A stretch of 64,000 nucleotides of DNA, from positions 1-64,000 of the forward strand of contig NZ_JAMFLX010000008.1 of assembly GCF_023502345.1 (NCBI RefSeq), given 5' to 3'. Origin of the DNA: Parendozoicomonas callyspongiae (lineage in GTDB: Bacteria; Pseudomonadota; Gammaproteobacteria; Pseudomonadales; Endozoicomonadaceae). This document shows positions 36,197-44,789 of this stretch, piece by piece (position 1 is the stretch's first letter; every line of letters starts with the position of its first letter). The notes under the pieces were generated by a model. The model made no database searches. It was not told the DNA's origin and saw only the letters and a list, made by a program, of their open reading frames with translations. The position numbers and the translations under genes are program-made.

Positions 36197-37242
36197 GTGA
36201 GATACAAAAACCTCAGTGGCTTAAGGAAAATATTGACCTTAAATCGCTGAATACCATGGGGCTGTCAGTATCAGCACGATTCTTTGCTGAAGTGCATAGT
36301 CTTGAAGAGCTTCAGGCCGCACTGCAGTGGGCCAGATTGCAACAGGTTGCCGTTTTTCCGCTTGGCGGGGGAAGTAACGTTGTTTTAGCTGGTGATTATG
36401 ATGGACTGGTTATTCTGATCAGAATAATCGGACGTCAGGTTCTCAAAGTAAATGAAGAGAGTAATCAAATCCTGGTTAAAACTGGGGCTGGTGAAAACTG
36501 GCACCAACTGGTGCGATGGACTCTGCAGCAGAATGCTTATGGGCTTGAAAATCTGAGCTTGATTCCAGGCTGTGTTGGTGCTGCACCGATTCAGAATATT
36601 GGTGCCTATGGTGTCGAGATCAAGGATGTTTTTCATAGCCTGGAAGGGCTTGATATTCAGACGGGTCAAATTGTGGTCATGGGAGCTGAAGAGTGCTCTT
36701 TCGGTTATCGGGATTCTGTTTTCAAGGGCGAGTGCCTGGACCGTTTCATTATTACTTCTGTCACATTTGCGCTAAGTCGCGAGTTTCAACCTTGCCTGGG
36801 ATATGGACACCTTCAGAAAGAAGTGCTTAAGGCTGCTGGAACCGATGCTGTAACAGGAAGGCTTGTTAGTGACACCATTTGTCGTATTCGGGAAGAGAAG
36901 CTTCCTGATCCTGAGATGGTTGGCAATGCAGGAAGCTTTTTCAAAAATCCGGTTATCAATGAACAGCTCTATCAGGAACTCAGCTCAAGAGAGCCAGATC
37001 TGGTTGCCTATCCTGCCGGTGAAGGGCTTTGGAAGCTGGCTGCCGGCTGGTTGATTGATCGCTGTGGCTTTCGCGGGCTGGCTCAGGACAATGGTGCAGG
37101 TGTTTACGAACATCAGGCTCTTGTGCTGGTTAATCGTGGTGGGGCATCGGGGCGGGATATTCTCGAACTGGCGGAGAATATCAAACAGGCTGTTCTGGAG
37201 CGTTTCCAGGTAGAACTGGAAATGGAGCCGCGAACTTACTAG
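36193..37242 (+). CDS. murB: UDP-N-acetylenolpyruvoylglucosamine reductase MurB
   Basis: 349 aa, type I MurB length. It reduces UDP-GlcNAc-enolpyruvate to UDP-MurNAc with FAD and NADPH. FAD-binding segment FPLGGGSNVVLAGDYDGLV, ..LIPGCVGAAPIQNIGAYG, the catalytic Ser region VGNAGSFFKNPV and a C-terminal Glu-containing ..QVELEMEPR are present. It starts with GTG overlapping the phosphatase stop and is the last gene of the exbB-murB operon, with a strong terminator behind it. Confidence 0.96.
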   Translation: MSEIQKPQWLKENIDLKSLNTMGLSVSARFFAEVHSLEELQAALQWARLQQVAVFPLGGGSNVVLAGDYDGLVILIRIIGRQVLKVNEESNQILVKTGAGENWHQLVRWTLQQNAYGLENLSLIPGCVGAAPIQNIGAYGVEIKDVFHSLEGLDIQTGQIVVMGAEECSFGYRDSVFKGECLDRFIITSVTFALSREFQPCLGYGHLQKEVLKAAGTDAVTGRLVSDTICRIREEKLPDPEMVGNAGSFFKNPVINEQLYQELSSREPDLVAYPAGEGLWKLAAGWLIDRCGFRGLAQDNGAGVYEHQALVLVNRGGASGRDILELAENIKQAVLERFQVELEMEPRTY

Positions 37243-37286
37243 CTAGCTATCATGAGATATAAAAAACCCGGACTGTGAAGACTAAT

Positions 37287-37316
37287 GCCACTCGCTTAAG
37301 AGCGAGTGGCTCTTTT
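37287..37316 (+). terminator. murB operon terminator, adjacent to group II intron
   Basis: A perfect 10-bp stem, GCCACTCGCT and AGCGAGTGGC around TAAG, is followed by TCTTTT. The intron-like sequence starts directly after, at 37318. Confidence 0.92.
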
Positions 37317-37317
37317 G

Positions 37318-37878
37318 GTGTGCCGGGCATGTTGCACAGCTTGGGGGTAAAATTCCCCTGTCCAGCCAGATGATGACGGAGTCCCATACTCATCCGGACA
37401 TTCAGACAGTAGATCCGGCAGTTGTGCAGTGAAGGCGGTGTGGCTTACCCCGGGAGATCTGTGTGGTGTCTGATATTTCAGAATGAGGTCATCGTAAGGT
37501 GACCTGATCGCCATACAGAAGTCAGCAGACGGCATAGTGGTTGACCTTGGTCAGCGAAGGCTTGAACGGTACAGAGTGGTGAGTAGTTTTTACTTTTCGA
37601 TACATCGGACGCAGATAAATACCAGTGAACACTGGTGCTCATATCAAGCGGAGAAGGCGGAACCGGAATCTGTGAGGCTATGAGAGCTGAGATTGTATCG
37701 GCACTGTGAGATTACGAAAGCCCGGCGGGTGCTATGAGCAGTAGTCTCGTATCACTGACCCTGTTATTACCATGTTTGTGGTAGTAGTAGACGCTCAACT
37801 GACCGAAACGCCCAGTACGGACCCATAAGCTGGGTGTTGTGGGAGGAGTGGAGCCGTGAGGCTCCACCCTATCCTGAA
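37318..37878 (+). mobile_element. Group II intron lacking its reverse transcriptase ORF
   Basis: No protein is encoded, yet the DNA reads like both ends of a bacterial group II intron. The 5' end GTGTGCCGGGCATG with GCTTGGGGGTAAAATTCCCC fits the 5' splice consensus (GUGYG) and domain I. Further in is AGAAGTCAGCAGACGGCATA, a stretch I associate with the region before the intron-encoded protein. The 3' part carries a domain V-like hairpin (GCCCAG ... CTGGGT, about 37810-37834) and a domain VI-like hairpin (GTGGAGCC, loop, GGCTCCAC, then CCTATCC with a possible bulged A). The roughly 1.3-kb reverse transcriptase expected near 37590 is absent. Insertion just behind a terminator stem-loop is the habit of group IIC introns, but I cannot fix the class. 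The exact 3' boundary is estimated. Confidence 0.65.
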
Positions 37879-38565
37879 AGGCCACGTCAAGTTTGTCACA
37901 GACTTCCGGGATAGACCTGTTGCGCATCAGGCTTGTAGGGAAATTCTTTTCCAGTCAGTTGGCTTCCATGAAAGCCCAGATCTGGCTTAACCGTGTGACC
38001 GTTGTTATTTTGCTTTGTGTGGTGAGTTCCATGATCACGAAAGTCTTTCAACTGACTGATTTCATATAACTTATCTTTGCGTCTCTCGGACTTGAGTTAT
38101 GACTCTTATCTATCCGAATATTTGTTAAATAACGCCTGTTAAAGCTATGAGTGACATCAATAGAAAAGTCATATTTCATAATTGTTCTTGAAAAGTGGTG
38201 TCGACTCTCTGTATTTATTAAAAAAAGAGAGCTTTACCGGGACGGTGTAAATGGCATGCCCTGATCAAGTGAAAGAATTGGTTTTACAGTTTCTGGAACT
38301 GGTGCCAATCTGATGAATGAAAGATGCCTGCAGGGTGGATATTCGGTTTCCAGTCAGGCATGTAACGCTTAAACGATGGCGAGATAGGTAATAGATGGTA
38401 TAAATCGCCTATAAAATAACCGTTTTAACGAATTCACACCGAATCTGCGGTAAAAGAACCTTGACCACAGGTGCGGTAAAAAATATATAGTTGTCCAAAT
38501 TTGCGAATACTCTCCTCGGACACTTGCCCGGGTGAGTAAAAATACAGGATGTGAGCTAAGCGTAT
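37879..38565. other. Intergenic between group II intron and topA
   Basis: About 690 bp without a credible gene. A short open stretch at about 37879-37991 (..VTDFRDRPVAHQ..) ends in TAA and has no start or ribosome site. CAGTCAGTTG at 37952 and CAACTGACTG at 38049 are a perfect 10-bp inverted pair. CTCTCT and GAGAG around 38205-38235 can pair across an A/T-rich loop. The topA promoter lies at 38461-38489. Confidence 0.45.
38461..38489 (+). promoter_or_regulatory. Sigma-70-type promoter for topA
   Basis: TTGACC at 38461-38466 and TATATA at 38484-38489 are separated by exactly 17 bp. This predicts a start of transcription near 38496 and a leader of about 70 nt. Confidence 0.65.
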
Positions 38566-41208
38566 ATGGGTAAATCACTGGTCATTGTGGAATCGCCAGC
38601 CAAGGCGAAAACCATCAATAAGTACCTGGGTAAGGAATATGTCGTTAAATCCAGTGTTGGACATATTCGGGATCTCCCGGTCAGTGGCAGTGGTCAGCGC
38701 AAGCCCGTCGATGCCAAAGCCAGGGCCAAAGCTGCAGCTGAATCCCGCAAGCTTTCTCCTGAGGTGCGCGAACAGCGTAAGAAGGAGAAGGCCCGCAAGC
38801 AGCTGATAGAGCGGATGGGTGTCGACCCTGAAAATAACTGGCAGGCGCAATATGAAGTTCTGCCAGGTAAGGAAAAAGTCGTCGATGAACTGCGTCGTCT
38901 GGCTGAAAACGCGCCGACTGTTTATCTGGCAACGGATTTGGACCGCGAAGGGGAAGCAATCGCGTGGCATCTGCAGCAGACTATCGGGGAAGGTGTTTCT
39001 GATTACCGTCGGGTAACCTTTAACGAAATTACCAAGACCGCGATCAATGAAGCCTTCAAAGACCCCGGTGAGCTGAATATCGACAGGGTCAATGCCCAGC
39101 AGGCCCGCCGTTTTCTTGATCGTGTAGTGGGTTATATGGTTTCACCACTGCTGTGGGCAAAGATTGCCCGTGGTTTGTCTGCCGGTCGTGTGCAGTCAGT
39201 TGCCGTCCGCCTGATAGTGGAACGCGAAAGAGAGATCAGGAAGTTTGTCCCTGAAGAGTTCTGGGAAATCTATGCTGACCTGAAAGCAGGCTCAGGTGAT
39301 AAAGTCCGGTTCCAGGTTGAGAAGCAGGGCGGTCAGAAATTCCGCCCAACGAATGGCAAGGATGCAGATACAGCGGTTTCTCTTCTGCAAAGTGCCGGTT
39401 ACAAGGTTCTTCGCCGTGATGACAAGCCGACTACAACCAAGTCACCTGCACCTTTTATTACTTCCACCCTTCAGCAGGCCGCCAGCACCCGTCTTGGTTT
39501 TTCTGTTAAGAAGACCATGACTATGGCACAGCGCCTTTATGAAGCTGGTCATATCACTTATATGCGTACTGATTCCACCAACCTGAGTGGCGAAGCAGTA
39601 ACGGCTGTTCGTGACTATATCGGTGACCAGTTCGGGGACAAGTACCTGCCCGAGAATCCAAATGTTTACTCCAGCAAGGATGGCGCTCAGGAAGCCCACG
39701 AAGCGATTCGTCCTTCTGATGTAAATATGGAGCCAGTAAAGCTGAAAGGCATGGAGCGTGACGCAGAGCGACTGTATGAGTTGATTTGGCGTCAGTTCGT
39801 AGCCTGCCAAATGCCCCCTGCCCGTTATCTCAGCACATCCGTTGTAGTTGAAGCGGGTGACTTTGAGCTGAAAACACGCGGTCGTACCCTGAAATTTGAT
39901 GGTTTCACCAGGGTGCTGCCACCAGTGGCTGGTAAGGCGGAAGATATTATTCTGCCGGATATGAGCCAGGGACAGTCTCTTGATCTTGATGTACTGGATC
40001 CCCGTCAGCTGTTTACCAAGCCTCCTGCCCGTTTCTCAGAAGCGGCTCTGGTTCGTGAGCTGGAAAAGAAAGGTATTGGCCGTCCTTCGACCTATGCCTC
40101 TATTATTTCCACAATCCAAGATCGTGGTTATGTCACCCTGAAAAACCGTCGTTTCTATGCGGAAAAGATGGGAGACATTGTTACCGACCGTCTGGTGGAA
40201 AATTTCCAGGATCTTCTGGATTTCAACTTCACAGCCCGCATGGAAGAAAGTCTCGATGATGTGGCCAATGGTGAGTTTGACTGGAAAAAACTCCTGAATG
40301 AGTTCTACCAGGGATTCAATAACAAGCTGCAGGCTGCGGAGCAGAAAGAGGGTGGTATGCGGGCCAATGAGCCTGTGATGACCGATATTCCCTGCACTGA
40401 CTGTAACCGTCCCATGCAGATACGAACCGCCAGTACCGGAGTTTTCCTTGGCTGTTCAGGTTATGCACTGCCTCCCAAGGAGCGCTGCAAGAAGACCATG
40501 AACCTGGTGCCCGGTGATGAGGCCATCAATGCTGATGACGAAGATGCGGAAGTAAACGCTCTGCGCGCCATGCATCGCTGCAATATCTGCGGCACTGCGA
40601 TGGAGAGTTATCTGCTTGATGAGAGTCGCAAGATTCATATCTGTGGTAACAACCCAGATTGTGCCGGGTATGAAGTTGAAAAAGGCCAGTTTAAAATCAA
40701 GGGTTATGAAGGGCCTGTTATCGAGTGCGATAAGTGTGGTGCAGATATGCAGCTCAAGTCTGGCCGTTTTGGTAAGTACTTTGGCTGTACGTCCGAGGGT
40801 TGCAAAAATACCCGTAAGCTGTTGAAAAGTGGTGAAGCTGCGCCTCCCAAAATGGATCCTGTATCCATGCCGGAGCTGAACTGCCTGAAGGTTGATGATC
40901 ACTATGTGCTTCGTGATGGGGCATCAGGCCTTTTCCTGGCGGCCAGCCAGTTTCCAAAAAACCGGGAAACCCGGGCGCCGCTGGTCAAGGAGCTGTTACC
41001 TCATAAGTCAGAGATCGATCCGAAATATAACTTCCTGATGTCAGCTCCTGTTGAAGACCCAGATGGCAATCCAACTATGGTGCGCTACAGCCGTAAGACC
41101 AAACAGCAATATGTGATGTCAGAAGAAGCCGGTAAGGCTACAGGCTGGCAGGCATTCTTTGTTGATGGTGCCTGGGATATTCGGGATAAACGCAAAAAGA
41201 AAAAGTAA
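38566..41208 (+). CDS. topA: DNA topoisomerase I
   Basis: 880 aa. Type IA topoisomerase that relaxes negative supercoils. The N-terminal TOPRIM starts [17 protein letters not shown] and includes [15 protein letters not shown]. The active-site tyrosine is in [10 protein letters not shown] near residue 330. The C-terminal third has cysteine clusters of zinc-ribbon domains (..CTDCNRPM.., ..CNICGTAM.., ..CDKCGADM..) and ends in a basic tail (RDKRKKKK). The first cluster reads [19 protein letters not shown], as in other gammaproteobacterial TopA. Monocistronic, with its own promoter and terminator. Confidence 0.98.
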   Translation: MGKSLVIVESPAKAKTINKYLGKEYVVKSSVGHIRDLPVSGSGQRKPVDAKARAKAAAESRKLSPEVREQRKKEKARKQLIERMGVDPENNWQAQYEVLPGKEKVVDELRRLAENAPTVYLATDLDREGEAIAWHLQQTIGEGVSDYRRVTFNEITKTAINEAFKDPGELNIDRVNAQQARRFLDRVVGYMVSPLLWAKIARGLSAGRVQSVAVRLIVEREREIRKFVPEEFWEIYADLKAGSGDKVRFQVEKQGGQKFRPTNGKDADTAVSLLQSAGYKVLRRDDKPTTTKSPAPFITSTLQQAASTRLGFSVKKTMTMAQRLYEAGHITYMRTDSTNLSGEAVTAVRDYIGDQFGDKYLPENPNVYSSKDGAQEAHEAIRPSDVNMEPVKLKGMERDAERLYELIWRQFVACQMPPARYLSTSVVVEAGDFELKTRGRTLKFDGFTRVLPPVAGKAEDIILPDMSQGQSLDLDVLDPRQLFTKPPARFSEAALVRELEKKGIGRPSTYASIISTIQDRGYVTLKNRRFYAEKMGDIVTDRLVENFQDLLDFNFTARMEESLDDVANGEFDWKKLLNEFYQGFNNKLQAAEQKEGGMRANEPVMTDIPCTDCNRPMQIRTASTGVFLGCSGYALPPKERCKKTMNLVPGDEAINADDEDAEVNALRAMHRCNICGTAMESYLLDESRKIHICGNNPDCAGYEVEKGQFKIKGYEGPVIECDKCGADMQLKSGRFGKYFGCTSEGCKNTRKLLKSGEAAPPKMDPVSMPELNCLKVDDHYVLRDGASGLFLAASQFPKNRETRAPLVKELLPHKSEIDPKYNFLMSAPVEDPDGNPTMVRYSRKTKQQYVMSEEAGKATGWQAFFVDGAWDIRDKRKKKK

Positions 41209-41227
41209 CTTTCTTTTGCAGGCATAG

Positions 41228-41266
41228 AACAGCCACGCAGGTAAATCTGTGTGGCTGTTTTGTTTT
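41228..41266 (+). terminator. topA terminator
   Basis: AACAGCCACGCAG pairs with CTGTGTGGCTGTT (one mismatch), followed by TTGTTTT. Confidence 0.88.
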
Positions 41267-41307
41267 GACTGGAGTAATCTGGCCTCGTATTCATTAAGGG
41301 GGTGAAT

Positions 41308-41778
41308 ATGTCCCGGCAGTTTGTTGAATATACAAATAAAAAACTGATGATGGCTCGTGTTAGCTGGCTGGCGGCAGTTGATACTGAAGGAATTACTCGC
41401 CAGGGATTTCGTGAGGGCTTTTTATTTCACTGTGCTTGTGCTGTTTCTGGTTTGCTGGCGGAGATTCTTGAAGGATGTTTAATGCGTCCGCAGCAACCGG
41501 TTACTTTTGAAGAGGCTGAGCGGCTACTTGCACACGAGAAAGTGCTTTCTGGAAGTTTCCAGCAGGTTAAGAATCTGAAAGAGCATGGCTGGTTGGGTGT
41601 TTTGCTCAATGATTATGAGCAAACCCTTCATATTGAAGAGCAAGACTCTGATAACGCTTTTCACAATTTAATTGCTTCAAGCAGAACTGGCCAGAGCTGT
41701 GTTGGAAGTGAAGGGGATTATCTGCAATCCCTGCAGAAGCTTGTTCAGGATATTCGTGGCCAGCTGCAGGAGTGGTGA
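41308..41778 (+). CDS. DUF6586-like protein
   Basis: 156 aa from ATG 41308, preceded by AAGGGGGTG; a GTG at 41302 is too close to that site. Mostly helical, with no signal peptide or transmembrane helix. Gene position between topA and sulA-lexA matches a conserved small pseudomonad protein of the DUF6586 group, and the N-terminal pattern (..QFVEYTNKKLMMARVSW..) fits. Function is unknown. Confidence 0.78.
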   Translation: MSRQFVEYTNKKLMMARVSWLAAVDTEGITRQGFREGFLFHCACAVSGLLAEILEGCLMRPQQPVTFEEAERLLAHEKVLSGSFQQVKNLKEHGWLGVLLNDYEQTLHIEEQDSDNAFHNLIASSRTGQSCVGSEGDYLQSLQKLVQDIRGQLQEW

Positions 41779-41808
41779 ACAGAAAGGCCGCATGTGATAG
41801 ATAATTAC

Positions 41809-41837
41809 AGCAAGGCTCTTGTCTAATGAGCCTTGCG
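41809..41837. terminator. Hairpin overlapping the sulA stop
   Basis: GCAAGGCTC and GAGCCTTGC form a 9-bp stem with a 9-nt loop containing the sulA stop codon. It may terminate transcription from either side between these convergent genes; the T tracts are poor. Confidence 0.45.
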
Positions 41838-42278
41838 CTGTCTGATGACGATGCCGGCGCTATTTCCAGATTGGGCTGCATTCTCCAGCTGGGCGAGGGC
41901 GCTCGTAGTGAATGGGTTTAGCCAGGTAACGACAGTGTGGCTGGTTCCTGCTGCCAGTGCTTTTTTTCCAAGTTCAAGGCATCCTTCGCTATCTTCGGCA
42001 GACAGTAGAAGCAATTTGTTGATGACAACACCTGTGGTTTTTAGCCACTGAGCAATGTCCGTAGCTTGTGAGGTTGTACAGATCAAAGTGAGCCAGCGCA
42101 GATCCTGGCTGCGGCTGAGTTGAGTCAGCATAGGAGCGATCAGGGCTGCCATACTGAAGCCGAGAGAGGGCAGGATAACCTCACTGATGCGCTCTTCCAC
42201 CATAATGTCCTCTCCTGTATCTGGAGATGACTCAGATTTCTGGCTGAATGGAAATGCATTTTGGCTGAAACTATGCAT
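41823..42278 (-). CDS. sulA: SOS cell division inhibitor SulA
   Basis: 151 aa. SOS-induced inhibitor that blocks FtsZ assembly. ATG 42278 is preferred over 42284 because AGGAGGAA lies 8 bp from it but only 2 bp from the first ATG. The SulA core runs from ..EVILPSLGFSMAALIAPML to ..WLTLICTTSQATDIAQWL and ..VVTWLNPFTTSALAQLENAA. It follows lexA on the same strand and should be transcribed from the lexA promoter, giving a lexA-sulA operon as in pseudomonads. Confidence 0.88.
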   Translation of the reverse strand: MHSFSQNAFPFSQKSESSPDTGEDIMVEERISEVILPSLGFSMAALIAPMLTQLSRSQDLRWLTLICTTSQATDIAQWLKTTGVVINKLLLLSAEDSEGCLELGKKALAAGTSHTVVTWLNPFTTSALAQLENAAQSGNSAGIVIRQRKAH

Positions 42279-42301
42279 GTTCATTTCCTCCTGAAAATGA
42301 A

Positions 42302-42913
42302 TCAGTGACGGATAACACCAACACTCAGACCTTCAATTTCCAGGTGTTCCTGGGTCAGATCTACCACGATAGGCTCAAAGTCTTCATTTTCAGGGTGCAG
42401 CCACACCATATTTTTCTTACGTTCAAATCGTTTTACGGTGACTTCTTCGTCAATGCGGGCAACTACAACCTGGCCATTATGAACATCTGTCGTTTTGTGG
42501 ACAGCCAGCAGGTCGCCATCCAGAATGCCGATGTTCTTCATGCTCATACCACAAACCTTGAGCAGGTAGTCTGCCTTTGGATGAAAAAAATCCGGGTTTA
42601 ACTGGCAATGGGAGTCAATATGCTCTTGAGCCAAAATGGGGGCACCGGCAGCAACCTGACCGATTACGGGCAGGCCCTGTTCATCATTTTTGCTTTCACT
42701 GCCAGCGGGAATGCGAATACCCCGGGATGTACCAGGAATGATTTCAATGGCACCTTTGCGAGCCAGAGCTTTCAGGTGATCTTCGGCAGCGTTGGGTGAA
42801 CGGAATCCCAGTTGCCTTGCAATTTCCGCACGTGTAGGTGGAAAGCCGGTGTCATCAATATGATCTTTGATGAAATCCAGAATTTCGGACTGTCTTGGGG
42901 TGAGCTTGATCAT
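42302..42913 (-). CDS. lexA: SOS repressor LexA
   Basis: 203 aa. N-terminal winged helix ([15 protein letters not shown].., ..[23 protein letters not shown]) followed by the S24 peptidase domain. The self-cleavage Ala-Gly is in VAAGAPI near residue 85. The catalytic Ser is in [10 protein letters not shown] and the Lys in AVHKTTDV. All functional residues are in place. Two SOS boxes upstream indicate autoregulation. Confidence 0.98.
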   Translation of the reverse strand: MIKLTPRQSEILDFIKDHIDDTGFPPTRAEIARQLGFRSPNAAEDHLKALARKGAIEIIPGTSRGIRIPAGSESKNDEQGLPVIGQVAAGAPILAQEHIDSHCQLNPDFFHPKADYLLKVCGMSMKNIGILDGDLLAVHKTTDVHNGQVVVARIDEEVTVKRFERKKNMVWLHPENEDFEPIVVDLTQEHLEIEGLSVGVIRH

Positions 42914-42924
42914 GGATGAGTAAT

Positions 42925-42940
42925 CTGTGTTTTTATACAG
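42925..42940 (-). promoter_or_regulatory. LexA (SOS) box, gene-proximal
   Basis: On the minus strand CTGTATAAAAACACAG, a full CTG-N10-CAG match, 12 bp before the lexA start codon. Confidence 0.9.
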
Positions 42941-42943
42941 TAC

Positions 42944-42959
42944 CTGTGATTATATACAG
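42944..42959 (-). promoter_or_regulatory. LexA (SOS) box, distal
   Basis: On the minus strand CTGTATATAATCACAG, almost identical to the E. coli lexA operator. It is offset 19 bp from the proximal box, close to the spacing of the paired E. coli lexA operators. Confidence 0.92.
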
Positions 42960-43082
42960 TTTATTTCAGCCTGCAAGAACAGCTGCCATGAAATCTTGAT
43001 AAGTAAAGAATTCAGCCAGAACCATTTGCCTGAAGTGGGTCGGGAGTGGAAAGTTTGTACATAACGTGTTTTTATAAACGGA

Positions 43083-43093
43083 TGTTTGAAACA
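43083..43093. promoter_or_regulatory. Candidate PsrA operator
   Basis: TGTTTGAAACA is a perfect palindrome 31 bp before psrA. Known PsrA operators contain GAAAC and GTTTC half-sites, so self-regulation is plausible, but half-site order and spacing differ, so this is tentative. Confidence 0.3.
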
Positions 43094-43124
43094 CCTGTAT
43101 GGATTTCACTGGTTAGGAGTATGA

Positions 43125-43778
43125 ATGGCACAATCGGATACTGTAGAGCGGATACTTGATGCAGCAGAAGCTTTATTTGCAGAAAAAGGCTTCGCAGAAA
43201 CATCTCTTCGAACCATTACCAGTCAGGCCGGAGTAAACCTTGCCGCAGTGAACTACCACTTTGGTTCGAAAAAGGTCCTGATTCAAGCTGTGTTTACCCG
43301 TTTTCTTGATTCCTTTGTTGCCGGTATTGAAGCAGAGCTTGATCATTATGAGTCATCTGGCATGACTCCCGGTTTGGAAAAACTGGTCGCTCTTCTGGGT
43401 CAAGGGGCTATGAAGGTCAAGCCTCGAGGCGAAAATGATATAAAGGTCTTTATGAAGTTGCTGGCTTTGGCTTTTAACCAAACACAGGGGCATTTACGCC
43501 ACCATCTTAAGCAAACCTATGGATCGGTATTTTCCCGCTATATGCAGCTGGTAATGGATGCCGCTCCTGATCTTCCCATGCAGGAGCTGTATTGGCGCAT
43601 TAACTTTATGATGGGATCTGTAATCTTCACCATGTCTGGGTTTGATGCTTTAAATGCTATTTCTGATGAGGACTATGGTGTAACAACTACAGTTGAAGAT
43701 ACGCTGCATCGTCTGGGACCTTTCCTTGTTTCTGGTATGCGTGCTCCCAAGGATATGGACTTCTCCACCAAGGACTAA
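43125..43778 (+). CDS. psrA: TetR-family regulator PsrA
   Basis: 217 aa. N-terminal TetR helix-turn-helix (..ERILDAAEALFAEKGFAETSLRTIT.. ..NLAAVNYHFGSKKVLIQAVF). The ligand domain contains the PsrA-like ..LHRLGPFLVSGMRAPKD.. C-terminus. In pseudomonads PsrA senses long-chain fatty acyl compounds and controls beta-oxidation genes and rpoS. Location between lexA and nagZ is the same here, supporting orthology. The transpeptidase gene follows after 5 bp. Confidence 0.88.
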   Translation: MAQSDTVERILDAAEALFAEKGFAETSLRTITSQAGVNLAAVNYHFGSKKVLIQAVFTRFLDSFVAGIEAELDHYESSGMTPGLEKLVALLGQGAMKVKPRGENDIKVFMKLLALAFNQTQGHLRHHLKQTYGSVFSRYMQLVMDAAPDLPMQELYWRINFMMGSVIFTMSGFDALNAISDEDYGVTTTVEDTLHRLGPFLVSGMRAPKDMDFSTKD

Positions 43779-43783
43779 CTATT

Positions 43784-44257
43784 ATGCCAATCAGTGTGGA
43801 TATCACTCGGCAGCTTCTGTCATTCAATAATGGAGACATCCATAGAGAATGGCCAGTTTCGACTGGTTTGAAAGGTACAGGTCAGGAAAGTGGCAGCTAC
43901 CAGACCCCATTGGGGCAGCACTATATCCGGGCTTGTATTGGTTATGGTTTAGCCCCCCGGGCTGTATTGCAGGGGCGGCGAACTACAGGTGAAGTCTGGA
44001 CTCAGGATCTGCATGCCCAGCAGCCAGGCAGAGATTGGGTTCTTGGCCGGATACTTTGGCTTTGTGGTTGTGAGCCTGGATTCAATCGATTTGGATCTGT
44101 CGATACTCAACGTCGCTACATCTATATACATGGTACTCCTGACTGTGAGCCTTTGGGTGTGCCACTATCTCATGGATGTATCAGAATGAACTGCGATGAT
44201 GTTGTGGAACTGTTCCCCCTTGCTGGGTATGGAACCAAGGTCAATATTCACCTTTAA
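43784..44257 (+). CDS. L,D-transpeptidase, YkuD domain
   Basis: 157 aa, essentially only a YkuD catalytic domain: ..WPVSTGLKGTGQESGSYQTP.., then IHGTPDCEPLGVPLSHGCIRM with the conserved His and the catalytic Cys of SHGCIR. It would form or modify 3-3 peptidoglycan cross-links or attach proteins to the wall. No signal peptide or transmembrane segment is visible, unlike typical periplasmic members. It probably shares the psrA transcript. Confidence 0.87.
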   Translation: MPISVDITRQLLSFNNGDIHREWPVSTGLKGTGQESGSYQTPLGQHYIRACIGYGLAPRAVLQGRRTTGEVWTQDLHAQQPGRDWVLGRILWLCGCEPGFNRFGSVDTQRRYIYIHGTPDCEPLGVPLSHGCIRMNCDDVVELFPLAGYGTKVNIHL

Positions 44258-44789
44258 ATTCTCTTCTTGATTGCATGTGAAGAGTATTCTGGCCCTCTTT
44301 ACTCCCTCTGGTTATCCTCAGATGGTTACCTAATCCGGTGGCGGGGGGCTAGGGGTTCACGGAATACTTACAATGGCGGGATGATATCGAACCAGGTGGT
44401 TGCGATAAATTCTGAATACACCAGGAATATTATGAGACTTCTCTCGGTAATCAGGCCATGCATGTCTATCCACAGAATTTCTATGATTTATGGACATCCG
44501 ATCATGCGATTATCTTCCTTGGAAGTTTTGAGAACAGCAATGCTTCCATAAGCTGGAATTGCTGTCAAAATGCTGGCTCGCCTGACTTCAGGCGTATTCC
44601 TGAAAATGTCTTTCCTGGAGAATGTCGAAAAGTTTGTCCTGAATAAATCATGCCAGGGGCATGGTAGATTCAGGTCTCCTCTTCTAAACAAAAAGTAAAT
44701 CTCCTGCAGAAATCCTCCGGCTACCATTGACGATAGGGGCATTGGTCGCCAACATCAGTCTGTCGCTTCAAAATTCTGGTATTTATTCC
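44258..44789. other. Non-coding region with a possible decayed ORF
   Basis: 532 bp without a convincing gene. A frame from about 44409 to the TAA near 44645 reads like protein (..QAMHVYPQNFYDLWTSDHAII..) but has an in-frame TGA just before it and no ribosome site, so it may be a gene remnant. CATGCC and GGCATG near 44650-44665 can form a small hairpin. The nagZ promoter should lie near the end. Confidence 0.4.

Noticed and set aside
37296-37535. Minus-strand ORF over the murB terminator and intron 5' end
   Set aside because: It reads across a perfect terminator stem and the intron 5' motif; the nucleotide-level signals explain the sequence better than coding.
37712-37927. Minus-strand ORF over the intron 3' hairpins
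   Set aside because: It covers the D5/D6-like hairpins in antisense, with no family match.
44488-44742. 84-aa minus-strand ORF between the transpeptidase and nagZ
   Set aside because: No SD, no domain, and the opposite strand carries the more protein-like (though broken) frame.
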